Positions 1 through 8,110 of a stretch of 12,237 bases of DNA are shown piece after piece. This DNA is from Entrophospora sp. SA101 (lineage: Eukaryota > Glomeromycota > Glomeromycetes > Entrophosporales > Entrophosporaceae). Each line of letters begins with the position of its first letter. Within the stretch, counting starts at the first letter, position 1. The notes beneath the pieces were generated by a model, which was not told the origin of the DNA, made no database searches, and saw nothing but the letters and a program-made list of their open reading frames with translations. Where the stretch lies: contig CAUDNR010000724.1 in assembly GCA_958430865.1 (NCBI GenBank), positions 104,183 to 116,419 on the forward strand, read 5' to 3'. The position numbers and the translations under genes are program-made.

Positions 1-271
1 CTGTAAATAATTAAATAGCTTGAGCGCTATAGTGAAAGAAAGTAATCAAAGAATTAAATAATTGGATACTGCCATAAGAAGGGATAAATAATATTTTAAC
101 CAAATCCAAGAGATTTGTGTGAGACACAGATTTTGATCTCACAACAGTGATCAATGATTTTTATGGCGTAGCTGTGAAATTATCATTGTCCCCATGGAAT
201 AACTGATTTGTCCCATGGAGACTAATGTCCTGTGATTTAAAAAAGTTTATTTTATTGTTTATTTTTTATAA

Positions 272-605
272 AATAAAAAATCTACTCATTTCTTTTATCC
301 CAACCCATTTACTAATGTGAGTGCTCTTCGCCTTTCCCAAAAAGTTCCAGAGGCTTCAACATCTACTTTGCTTCAAATCGAAATGGCTGATTCTGTTTCT
401 CAAGATACTTTAATATCATTTGAAATTCAAGTTAAACTTAATTTTTATCGTCAAGAAGCTTTATTAAACAAAAAATCAACACCTTGCTACTATGAATATT
501 TTAACTCATGTCATAGAACCATCAAGTATGCCCAAATTTTCTTTGGATGATATTCAAAAGAAATTTTCTATTTTTAATTGTCATTTTAATATTGTGTTTT
601 TTTAA
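272..605 (+). pseudogene. Frameshifted remnant of an unidentified protein-coding gene
   Basis: I do not recognise the protein. From about 272 to 485 one frame is open and has non-repetitive, amphipathic composition (for example LRLSQKVPEAST and DSVSQDTLISFEIQVKLN). Near 485, in the ACACCTTGCTACTATG stretch, the convincing frame changes by one base. A second frame then reads ILTHVIEPSSMPKFSLDDIQ and stops at 603-605. The end of the first frame (to about 550) is then out-of-frame noise. There is no ATG at the head of the first frame. A TACTAAT branch-point-like motif at 310-316, followed by GAG, could be an intron acceptor, so the piece may be an internal exon. The simplest reading is an old gene fragment carrying a 1-bp indel, perhaps of mobile-element origin. 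Two adjacent coding-like frames support former coding; the family is unknown. Confidence 0.45.
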
Positions 606-675
606 ATCTTAATAATTAATAATTTATATATATGCAGCAATTCTTTGTAGCATGGACAATAAAGTGAAATAAATA

Positions 676-901
676 GGATCTCAGACAATCATATTTGAAC
701 TGGTATGTAAGAAAACATATAAAAAGTTGTGAAAAATACTCTAAATATCTTACTAAAAATGGCTAGCAAGTTTCCTTTTTGGGCCATTTTTTTTAAAAAC
801 CCAATTTTTATTATGTAAATGCTTGAAGATCTGACTGGTGTTTTAACGAGATCACTACCCACTTTTCTCAATACCAGTTCAATTATAATTGTCCGAGGTC
901 C
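676..901. mobile_element. 226-bp MITE, TA target site (Tc1/mariner-like)
   Basis: The left end GGATCTCAGACAATC (from 676) and the reverse complement of the right end GGACCTCGGACAATT (ending at 901) form terminal inverted repeats. They match at about 27 of the first 31 positions, through TTGAACTGGTAT. Both ends are flanked directly by TA (674-675 and 902-903), the target duplication of Tc1/mariner transposons. The inside has no credible coding sequence: the minus-strand ORF across it only reads through the right repeat. This is a non-autonomous miniature element that would need a transposase from elsewhere. Confidence 0.75.
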
Positions 902-905
902 TATA

Positions 906-1518
906 GTAATAGTAAATGTGACGAATTTGAAGTATTTCAAATAATTGAAATAATAAAATCAACGTTATATTATGAAATATATAAATCAATATGTACCAAT
1001 TGATTTGAGCCTAATCTAATTAAGATTTATTAGAGCAATTTATTGTTCATTAGGACACATGCCATTTATATAATATTTAGAATTACAGAAGTTGAATCGG
1101 AACTTTTGTAGAATATGCACCAGAACATTTGTTTGGTACTTGCTTATAATTTGGTAAAATAAATATGTAGAAGTACATAATTTCAATAACAAATATTGAT
1201 AAGTCTAACACAGTCAGCATTAGGAAATTTGATGATAACATATTACAATTAGTTATAAGCCTTCACTTATGGTGACCATTTGGAACAAAACACTGAACAT
1301 AGAAGAAACGTCAACAGGCTTTAGTAGACTTATTATTATTTCAAAGAGCCAGGATTCAAATTTCAAGTCCCTCTAACCATCCCGAATTTCCATTGTAACA
1401 TATCCTTTGGGCCAAAAGGTTGTATTTGGAAAAGGAAATTTTAATAATTTGGACCATGAAATCATTCTTTGAGAACCCAAATTTTATCTTGACACATTTC
1501 AACCAACCACATCAATTA
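906..1518. other. AT-rich spacer without a supportable gene
   Basis: No convincing gene, RNA or repeat is visible. A short plus-strand stretch around 1320-1395 reads LLLFQRARIQISSPSN before a stop, and a neighbouring frame near 1420-1450 also looks weakly coding. This could be eroded coding DNA, but no family can be named. Confidence 0.4.
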
Positions 1519-1841
1519 TCATTTTTTCTTTTCCTTGAAACATGCATAAAAATCAAAACAATCATTCAATTGAACCTCCAGCATCAAAAACTGCTGGTCT
1601 TTATGAAAAATTAATATATGGAGAAACTTCTTTTGACACTGCAGCTAGATATAGGCAGCCATATATATTTTGAAAGGATTCGCAATTGATCATGAATATT
1701 TATCCAAAATTCATTTAAATCAACTCCACCAATGAAGTTATCCACAATAATTGTCCATTCATTGAACAATTCACAAAAGGAAGATTCTAATTTGTTGATT
1801 ATTTTAAAGGACCAAGTAAAATAGGAAAGCAAGCCTATGAA
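1519..1841 (-). pseudogene. C-terminal remnant of a hAT-family transposase
   Basis: Read on the minus strand from 1841, the frame gives a helical, hydrophobic stretch and then FWINI...LSKYIWLPISSCSVKRSFSIY, ending at a stop at 1611-1613. Two bases away another frame continues IFHKDQQFLMLEVQLND...FYACF and stops at 1519-1521. The order matches the hAT C-terminal dimerisation domain: a W, a hydrophobic helix, then the S-x-x-S-V-E-R-x-F-S block and a following K-D-R/Q-Q-x-L helix. The E of the SVER motif is replaced by K; in Hermes-type transposases that glutamate is, to my knowledge, the third catalytic acid. With the frameshift at about 1610 and no N-terminal two thirds, the copy is dead. The opposite strand also reads open here (near 1540-1675), which I take as antisense of the conserved domain. 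Family call moderately sure. Confidence 0.6.
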
Positions 1842-1844
1842 TTA

Positions 1845-2470
1845 GAGGTCAATCAATAATAACCTTGGTCTGAATCAACGATCACAAGAGAAGACTAAAA
1901 ATAATTAATAAGAAGCCCAAAGATGATGGCTGATGCCAAAAATAATAACAAACAAAAAGACAGAATAATTATAACATTAACCAATGAATAAGCTCAAGTA
2001 CAAGCAGGGAATTGGTTATACAGGACCTCAATCAGACATAAACTAGTGACCACTAATAATAAACTAGAGAACTAAAGAATCAAGATGAAGGAAAAGGAAA
2101 AGTAGAAGCTTGCAGGAAATAAATAAATATATTTATATATCATGTATTACTATATAAATAATAGAAGCACATAGATCTTGGTGATGAAGTAATCATTTAA
2201 TATCTGCAACATTAGCTAAAAGGCCAACTCCAATAATATGTAATTAATTATTATTCAATATTATTATTAGTAATATTTAAAATATGTTTAAATGATACAT
2301 GTGATATGTTAATGATGCATAATATCTAAATGATATGCTAATAATACATACAAGAAATAAAATATATAGATAAAAAAAATTATTATTATTATTTGAATAT
2401 ATATAAAGATCTAATTAATTAATTATTCGTTAATGGTGAGAATTAAAGGAATGGGGAAAGAAACAAGGGA
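1845..2470. other. AT-rich spacer downstream of the SNARE gene
   Basis: No gene is supportable on either strand. The stretch 2210-2420 is low-complexity, with recurring AAATGATA / TTAATGATG words and ATT runs, and looks like an eroded simple repeat. It ends at the 3' side of the minus-strand SNARE gene, where its polyadenylation site should lie. Confidence 0.4.
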
Positions 2471-2481
2471 TTATTGAATTA

Positions 2482-3144
2482 CTATTTCTTGAGAACAATT
2501 GGCACTACAAAAACAAAAGTTTTAAATTAATAAACTTTCTTTGTAATATATATAATTTTTTCATTATTAAATATTACTCACAAATAATAATCAATAATAA
2601 AACAATTATAGCAGAAGCAATAATAATTCTCATTTTCATATCTTTCCACCACATTTGCTTTCGTACTTTATTTGCTCCACGACGAAATCCTTGAGCTGAA
2701 ATTGATAAATTTTCTATTTTTACAAAAAAAAAAAGATTTTCACAGTTAATAATTTAATATTGACAAATTCTTTTCTCACTCTTTCACATAAAATTATCTA
2801 CCAGTTTTGACATGTAATGTATCTAATCTCTCTCCTCTTTCAGCAACAGTTTTAAGATTATCACGCATAATTCCTACTGTCTCATCGATTTGTTTTTGGA
2901 TTTCCACAGTTTTTGAAGGCGGGCCGCCAGCAGTACCTTCCTTAGGTAAATATGGGTCATATGGTCCAGAAGACCTATTAAAAAAGAAAATCAAGTATTA
3001 CTAATGTCGTTAATGTCTGTTCCTTCAGTCAGTGAAATAAAATCTTTTCGTTTTTCAAATTAATTCAATTAATTTCTCCAAATAAAGTTTCAAAATGCTT
3101 TCTTTATGTAAGCTTTATGTTCTATATATTAAATAATACGTACA
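2482..3144 (-). CDS. R-SNARE, synaptobrevin/VAMP (Snc-like)
   Basis: Vesicle-anchored R-SNARE that pairs with plasma-membrane Q-SNAREs to drive exocytic fusion. Four exons: 3143..3144 carries only the AT of the start codon, then 2802-2974, 2582-2713 and 2482-2504. The introns, each with GT and AG ends, are 2975-3143, 2714-2801 and 2505-2581. Together they encode 109 residues, a normal size for the family. A short P/G-rich head ([11 protein letters not shown]) is followed by the SNARE motif, about residues 26-85, including [20 protein letters not shown] with the zero-layer arginine at R38. Next come [10 protein letters not shown] and the juxtamembrane [11 protein letters not shown], then one transmembrane segment (about 88-107) and a short KK tail: a tail-anchored protein. 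Exon 2 has no in-frame ATG before the SNARE motif. The donor AT|GTACGT joined to G|TCTTCT makes ATG-TCT-TCT, giving the expected M-S-S-G-P-Y start. Family sure; first exon less so (about 0.6). Confidence 0.93.
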
Positions 3145-3673
3145 TTTTGTTATTTCAGTGATTCCTTGGAGAGAATATCAGATAACAAATATTTATTATT
3201 AATGATATATTTTTTTGAAATTCTTTTAGTGGAGAAAGAAAAATAAGAATTAAAAGTTTTACATTTTATTATTATTATTGCTGTTGTTGTTATAATTTCC
3301 GATGAATGAAACTAGTACTAGTTTAGTATCACTATTAAATATGGTGAATATTAATAAATAAAAAAATTTCTACATTTTGTTTTGCGTGTTACATGACTAA
3401 ATTTATTTAAAAATCAATACTTTGCCTCGGATTAATATAAAAAAATTGTATGACTGATTACAACGCATGACGTAAGGTGTCATCGTCTCTCATTACTGCT
3501 TTTAACTTTGCATCTTCATTTAAAAATTATTAATAAACACTCAATTTAAGCAAATGCCTTTTATATATTATTGATAAAAATTGGTGTCACAGAACCAAAC
3601 CATATTTGAATATACGTTAGTGCTAGTTTTTATGATATTTGGGCGACTTAAAACAGAACCAAGTTATTAACCA
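3145..3673. promoter_or_regulatory. 5' region of the SNARE gene, with 16-bp palindrome
   Basis: This must hold the promoter and 5' UTR of the minus-strand SNARE gene; no other gene is visible. AAACTAGTACTAGTTT at 3309-3324 is a perfect 16-bp palindrome about 165 bp upstream of exon 1, the size of a dimeric transcription-factor site, though no factor can be named. A TGACGTAA word (CRE/bZIP-like) lies near 3468. I cannot pick a TATA box out of the AT-rich background. Confidence 0.35.
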
Positions 3674-4229
3674 CACGGTGCATCTTGTTTAGCGGACCTT
3701 GATTTATGGACTTTGGGTTTAACGGAGAACAATTTTATTTTTAATTAAACATGCGTAACAGAAACTTATTAAATAATTTTGATTTTAAAAACTGTCAAAT
3801 AATTAAAAAGACAACGTCAAATTGATGGGTTTATGAGTGAGTCTTTGATATATATTTATTTGTTATTATCATTTTATTAACATATATAAACAAGAGAACG
3901 CAATGCAAGCTTTTGCTTTTCGTGTTACAAATTACGCACACCGTTCTACGCGAGAACAAAAGTTCATTTGGATTTGGGATTGCATCTTCTTCGTCGCAAA
4001 GAACAAAAAAATGATATCACTCGGGCCAAGACAGTAGTCTATTTTATTAAATCCAAAGTTGGGTAATTAGGAAAATTTTCCAAAAATCCGTTAAACCGAG
4101 ATATCTGCTATATCGAGAAGGTTTTTATTAAGGTTTATTATGGCACCGTTCTTTGAGCATTATCCGTAAAACTGTGATTTTTAATTAGTATCTGCTAAAT
4201 TGGGGTCCGCTGAATCGAGATTCACTATG
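3674..4229. mobile_element. Probable pogo/Tigger-like MITE, about 556 bp
   Basis: The left end CACGGTGCATCTTGTTTAGC continues into GGACC and ATTTA. The reverse complement of the right end (4229 backwards) reads CATAGTGAATCTCGATTCAG, then CGGACC and ATTTA. About 22 of 29 positions match after the first few bases. Variants of the word TTTA(A/G)CGGA recur inside both arms (near 3690, 3716 and 4088-4100), typical of pogo/Tigger-type termini with repeated 'taaaccgaga' motifs. TA follows the right end (4230-4231), but CA precedes the left, so one flank has mutated or the boundary is off by a base or two. The interior holds a short ORF from an ATG near 3903 (about 43 codons) below a TATATAAA motif, with no recognisable domain. 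Confidence 0.5.
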
Positions 4230-4576
4230 TAAATAGGACAGCTGCTCCCTTTTTTTTTTTGAAAATATTTTCATGAAACAAAAGTCGGATCTTAATCTTT
4301 ATTATCATCCTCAAAAATGATGATTCATTATTGTTGTTTGCTACTTGTTGCTATAATAATAAAAATAAACAACAAAAGAGAGAGGTAATGTCACTAAGGG
4401 ACAATACATCCAGCATGAGCCACCAGCAAGAATTCCCTTCTCTCATTTGCTGGACTTTAATAACACATTTAGGTGAGTCACGTGGGTTCGCCATTGCATG
4501 TCTTAAATTCTATTCCATAATTTTTATTGCGTAATCTATAAAAAAAAAAAATTTCAAAATAATTCAATAGAAAAAG
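4230..4576. other. Spacer between pogo-like MITE and repeat array
   Basis: A plus-strand ORF across 4331-4534 has no recognisable motif and starts in low-complexity sequence, so I do not call it a gene. A CACGTG E-box-like hexamer sits near 4480. The stretch ends in a run of A just before the first unit of the tandem array. Confidence 0.35.
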
Positions 4577-5238
4577 TATAGTTGGCAAGTTTTTGGAAAT
4601 AACTGTTAAATACAAGATGCATGACGACATACGAAGCTTCCAAAGGAGTCCGTAAAATATACTGATGAACATTTTTCAATTATTTAATAGTTTGTATAGG
4701 CGCAATCAAAGTAAGTGTTAAATACAAGATCAAGAAGTTTGAAAATCAAGTTTTGCAAATGAACATTTTATCAATTATTCAATATTTTGTATAGGAGTGA
4801 TTGAAATAAGTGTTAAGGCAAGATCTGTGAAGTTGTTTGCAAAATATATTTGATGAATGTTTTATCAATTATTCAAATATAGGCAGGTTCGATCGAAATA
4901 AGTGCTAAACTCAAGATCTATTTGCAAATCAAGTTTTCCAAAATGAACATTTTATTATTCATATAGGCGGGTTTGATCAAAGTAAGTGTTAAAGTCGAGA
5001 TCTATGAAGCTGTTTGTAAAATATATTTAATGAACACTTTATCAATTATTAAATAATCATATAGGCGGGTTTGATCAAAGTAAGCATTAGACAAGATCTA
5101 TGAAGCTTGCAAAACAAATGTTTATCGATTATTCAATAATCATATAGGCGGGTTTGATCAAAGCAAGTGTTAAAGTCAAGATTTACGAAGCTTGCAATCC
5201 AGCTTTGCAAAATGAACGTATAGACGTGATTGATCAAA
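4577..5238 (+). repeat. Diverged tandem array, units of about 76-118 bp
   Basis: Units start with TATAGG(CGGGTTTGATC) followed by AAAGTAAGTGTTAA, AGATCTATGAAGCTTG, a GAACA/GAATG-TTTTATC word and AATTATTCAATA. Starts lie at 4577 (weak), 4695, 4790, 4878, 4962, 5060, 5143 and 5219. Spacing varies from 76 to 118 bp, so the copies have drifted by indels. The same family recurs in inverse orientation at 7117-7637. No coding potential. Confidence 0.9.
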
Positions 5239-5735
5239 GCATTTTTAGTAATAAACGAATAATCCATTCAATTGTCAATTAATTTAAGCGCACGACGCTT
5301 TTTACTTTTAGTAATAATAATCAATCCAATTGTCAAATAATTAAAAGTAACCGAATAATAAATTCAATTGTAAGTGTGTAATGCTTTTTTCTTAAAAGTA
5401 AACGAATCAATGATCCAAAAAAAAAACAGGACATATGATAATAATAGTAAAAAATGTTTTTTAGCATTTTTAGTAATAAACAAATAATTAACTAATTAAA
5501 ACATAATGCTTTTCTAAATCCAATGGTACGATCCAAAAAAACAGGACAAAATGTTTTTTAGCATTTTTAGTGAATTCAATTGTCAATTAACTAAACGCAT
5601 AATACTTTTCTTAAAAAGTAACAATCAATGGTACAATCCAAAAAAAAATCAGGACAAATGATAACAATAGTAAAAATGTTTTTGATAATAGAATGATGCT
5701 TTTCTTATAAAAGTAAAATAAACAAATCAACAGTA
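5239..5735 (+). repeat. Second, diverged tandem repeat, period about 104-118 bp
   Basis: A different unit follows directly after the first array. It contains GCATTTTTAGTAATAAAC, CAATTGTCAATTAA, a CATAATGCTTTTCTTAAAAGTAA-type stretch and ATCCAAAAAA..CAGGACA. The last word recurs at about 5412, 5530 and 5634. Copies are partial and drifted. No gene is visible. Confidence 0.7.
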
Positions 5736-6658
5736 TGATCTTCATCACACTAATTAAATATTAAACAAAAAAGAAAGATGCTTCACCACCAAAAATTTAT
5801 TCTAGTATATATATGATAAAATAAATAAACAATAAAAAACAATACCGAATTCAATTATTGAAATTAAATAGTTCTTAAATGTAAAATAAACAAAATTTTT
5901 ATTCTTACCAAACAGTTCTTTGGTTGGAAAAAAAGATATTTATTACTATTGCACGATCATGTGGAAAAAAAGTATTGATCATGCCTCTCCTCACCTTTCA
6001 AAGCATTGCATGCACACTTGCAATTGAATCTATTAAGAAACGAAACATTTGCCGTACGACACAATTTTTGCTAAATATGGTGAAAGCATTGATCATGCCA
6101 ACAGTCAAAAAGACCAAGCGCGGCTAAACGCAAAAGGAGACAATCGGCGAGAAACCTGCACGAAGGTCACTCGCCTTACTGATTTTGGAAGGTGGCCATG
6201 ACACGGCAAATGTTTCGTTTCTTACTTTGTAAAAAGAATATTCAGTTCAGTTCAGTTACGATACGAATCAGCATGAATCAGCACAAATATTCTAAACGTC
6301 CTGTTTCTCAACTTTAGTAAACTGAATTTTTGGGAAGGATAAGATCAAAATCAAAGGGTAAAACTTTGTGATGAGTCTTTTGTTTTTTCTTTGCTGCGCT
6401 GGCTTGAAATGATTTGCATTGATTTGAAATTTTGTTAATTAATTAATAAAAATTGAAATTTGAACAGAAATATTTTCGTTTTCCAAAAAAATGATAACTG
6501 GTTATGGTCACCTTGACCATAGATCAAAATATGTTTGCTCTTGGTCGGTTCTATGTGGTGATGAGTTGATCTCCTTCCTATGGACATTTTTGATTTCAGC
6601 TTCGATTCCTTGAAGGTAGGCAGGAACGTTGATAAATGAATACAAGGGATTGAAATTG
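5736..6658. other. Core of the inverted-array structure; no supportable gene
   Basis: This is the less repetitive middle of the region between the arrays. It holds the 6034-6224 inverted-repeat block, a TTCAG triplet near 6240, a doubled GAATCAGCA near 6265-6285, and a short palindrome TATGGTCA-CCT-TGACCATA near 6502-6520. The direct word ATTGATCATGCC occurs twice (near 5975 and 6090). An open frame at 5924-6127 has a non-ATG start and no motif, so it is not called. Confidence 0.4.
6034..6224. repeat. 191-bp block with perfect 22-bp inverted repeats
   Basis: TAAGAAACGAAACATTTGCC(GT) at 6034-6055 is repeated exactly in reverse complement at 6203-6224, with 147 bp between. This 22-bp perfect match is richer in GC than its surroundings. 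The interior contains a GGCGA/TCGCC stem (6146-6150 with 6171-6175). It could be a very short MITE or the recognition ends of a larger element; no clear target duplication flanks it. A long RNA hairpin is another option. Confidence 0.7.
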
Positions 6659-6895
6659 TTAAACGAAAAGGGTCAATGGAGATGAGTCAACGTTAATTTG
6701 GTTTTTCGTAATAGTAAATAGATGTTGAAAACATTTGTCGAAAGCATTTTTTGTTAAAATTAGACTATTTTGTATGTCGTTTACTATAGTTAATGTTAAA
6801 TTAGACTGTTTGGTATCACCATGATAACACATGCAAGCTTCTACTTTTTTTATTACAAGCATATAAGTTAAAAATCTTAATCTAGTAATAAACAT
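6659..6895 (-). CDS. Hypothetical small ORF, 78 residues
   Basis: ATG-initiated frame lying inside the inverted-array structure. It has mixed, non-repetitive composition (for example KKVEACMCYHGDTKQ and LTKNAFDKCFQHLF), three cysteines and no motif I recognise. It is the only ATG-started frame of this quality between the arrays, but in such AT-rich DNA a 78-codon frame can arise by chance and there is no intron or promoter support. Treat it as a candidate only. Confidence 0.2.
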   Translation of the reverse strand: MFITRLRFLTYMLVIKKVEACMCYHGDTKQSNLTLTIVNDIQNSLILTKNAFDKCFQHLFTITKNQINVDSSPLTLFV

Positions 6896-6899
6896 CTCG

Positions 6900-7116
6900 A
6901 CTTCTTTCTACGTACACGTTAGGCTATTAATAGATTACTTTGTACGTATAGTGCAAGTCACTTATCAAAAATGCAATAAAAATTTTACAGTCACATGATT
7001 TTTGAAGATCGTCAAGTGTTAAATATATAAAATTTTTCTTTACATTTATTCCTATAAATGATTAGAACAATAAATAATGATTATAGTGATGTTATTAAAT
7101 ATAAGTTAAAATAAAA
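6900..7116. other. AT-rich stretch leading into the right array
   Basis: Nothing recognisable beyond AT-rich low-complexity sequence. It abuts the innermost unit of the right-hand array. Confidence 0.35.
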
Positions 7117-7637
7117 GATAAATTTATATAAACTATTGAATGATTGATAAAACCTTCGTTAGTATATTTTGCTCATAGATCTTGTCCTTAAAACTTACTT
7201 CGATTACTCCCACATAAAGCTATTGAATAATTAATAAAACGTTTGTTAGAATATTTTGTTCATAGATCATGTCCTTAAAACTTACTTCGATTACTCCTAC
7301 ATAAACTATTGAATAATTAATAAAACGTTTGTTAGAATATTTTGTTCATAGATCATGTCCTTAAAACTTACTTCGATTACTCCTACATAAACTATTGAAT
7401 AATTAATAAAACGTTTGTTAGAATATTTTATTCAAAGATCTTGACCTTAAAACTTACTTTGTTTACTCCTACATAAACTATTGAATAATTAATAAAACGT
7501 TTGTTAGAATATTTTATTCAAAGATCTTGACCTTAAAACTTACTTTGATTACTCCTACATAAACTATTGAATAATTAATAAAACGTTTGTTATTATATTT
7601 TGTTCATAGATCTTGTCCTTAAAACTTACTTCGATTA
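7117..7637 (-). repeat. Homogeneous tandem array, six copies of an 86-bp unit
   Basis: The word ATAAACTATTGAAT recurs near 7129, 7215, 7301, 7387, 7473 and 7559, an exact 86-bp period. Internal copies are nearly identical, with changes such as CATAGATCATG / CAAAGATCTTG. The outermost copy runs into AACTAGAATGACG at about 7635. On the minus strand the unit is clearly related to the 4577-5238 array. The low divergence implies recent amplification or gene conversion, unlike the left array. Confidence 0.93.
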
Positions 7638-8110
7638 ACTAGAATGACGAAAATGCGCACAGCCACCATTTTTTAAAAAACAATATTTACTCTTGTTACC
7701 TTTCTTTTTAGCTCAAAGACCTTTTTTTTTTAATATTAAAGAAATTTGAAATGATTAAATGGTAGTTTTTGTAGTAAAAATAAAGATGTTTGATCCGGTT
7801 TTATTTTTGAACAATTACAATCTTATTTGCAAAACAAAATTATAAATAACTTCAACCCTTGAATTCAGATATGATTTTTTTTTTTGGTTCACAAGTGGGA
7901 GATATGAAAATTACATCATTGCACGTACAACTATCAATGCACATAAATTTTAATTCATAACTAGTCACTATAATTTAGTCACTTGAAATTTCTTTAAAAG
8001 ATAAGTTTATTATAATATAAAATTATATATAAATTTAATGTACAAAATTCATAATCTTTAAATAGCAAAAACAAAAAAAAACAGCCAAATGAAAAATCAC
8101 TACATGACAG
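7638..8110. other. Spacer with one stray hairpin unit; otherwise empty
   Basis: Begins with one copy of the AACTAGAATGACG..CCACCATT unit (about 7635-7672) that is otherwise tandem at 8363-8510. The rest is AT-rich with T runs and no open frame of note. The 3' end of the topoisomerase exon on the minus strand follows. Confidence 0.4.

Larger units (their letters stand above)
4577..7637. mobile_element. Foldback-like structure with inverted tandem arrays (inferred)
   Basis: Two arrays of the same repeat family lie in opposite orientation about 1.9 kb apart. A left unit (TAGGAGTGATTGAAATAAGT...) and the reverse complement of a right unit (TAGGAGTAATCGAAGTAAGT...) align over their whole length, through to TTATCAATTATTCAA / TTATTAATTATTCAA. 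Long inverted repeats built from tandem units are the hallmark of foldback elements (Drosophila FB, Galileo) and of some large elements with subterminal repeats. I could not find a clear target-site duplication or a transposase in the middle, so an ordinary inversion inside a satellite block is an alternative. The repeats are seen directly; the single-element reading is inference. Confidence 0.45.

Noticed and set aside
689..940. 83-codon minus-strand ORF
   Set aside because: It lies almost wholly inside the 226-bp MITE and reads through its terminal repeat; start and composition give no sign of a gene.
1420..1675. Plus-strand open frames, including EPPASKTAGLYEKLIYGETS
   Set aside because: Partly antisense of the hAT C-terminal domain on the minus strand, which has the better-known signature; the plus-strand frames are short and broken.
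2807..3004. 65-codon plus-strand ORF
   Set aside because: Antisense shadow of SNARE exon 2.
4331..4672. Plus ORF 4331-4534 and minus ORF 4478-4672
   Set aside because: No motif, low-complexity beginnings, mutual overlap and no splice or promoter support.
5924..6127. 67-codon plus-strand ORF in the array core
   Set aside because: Non-ATG start, no recognisable motif, and it crosses one arm of the perfect inverted repeat.
7117..7637. CRISPR array
   Set aside because: The 86-bp period is full tandem repetition without unique spacers, and the context is eukaryotic.
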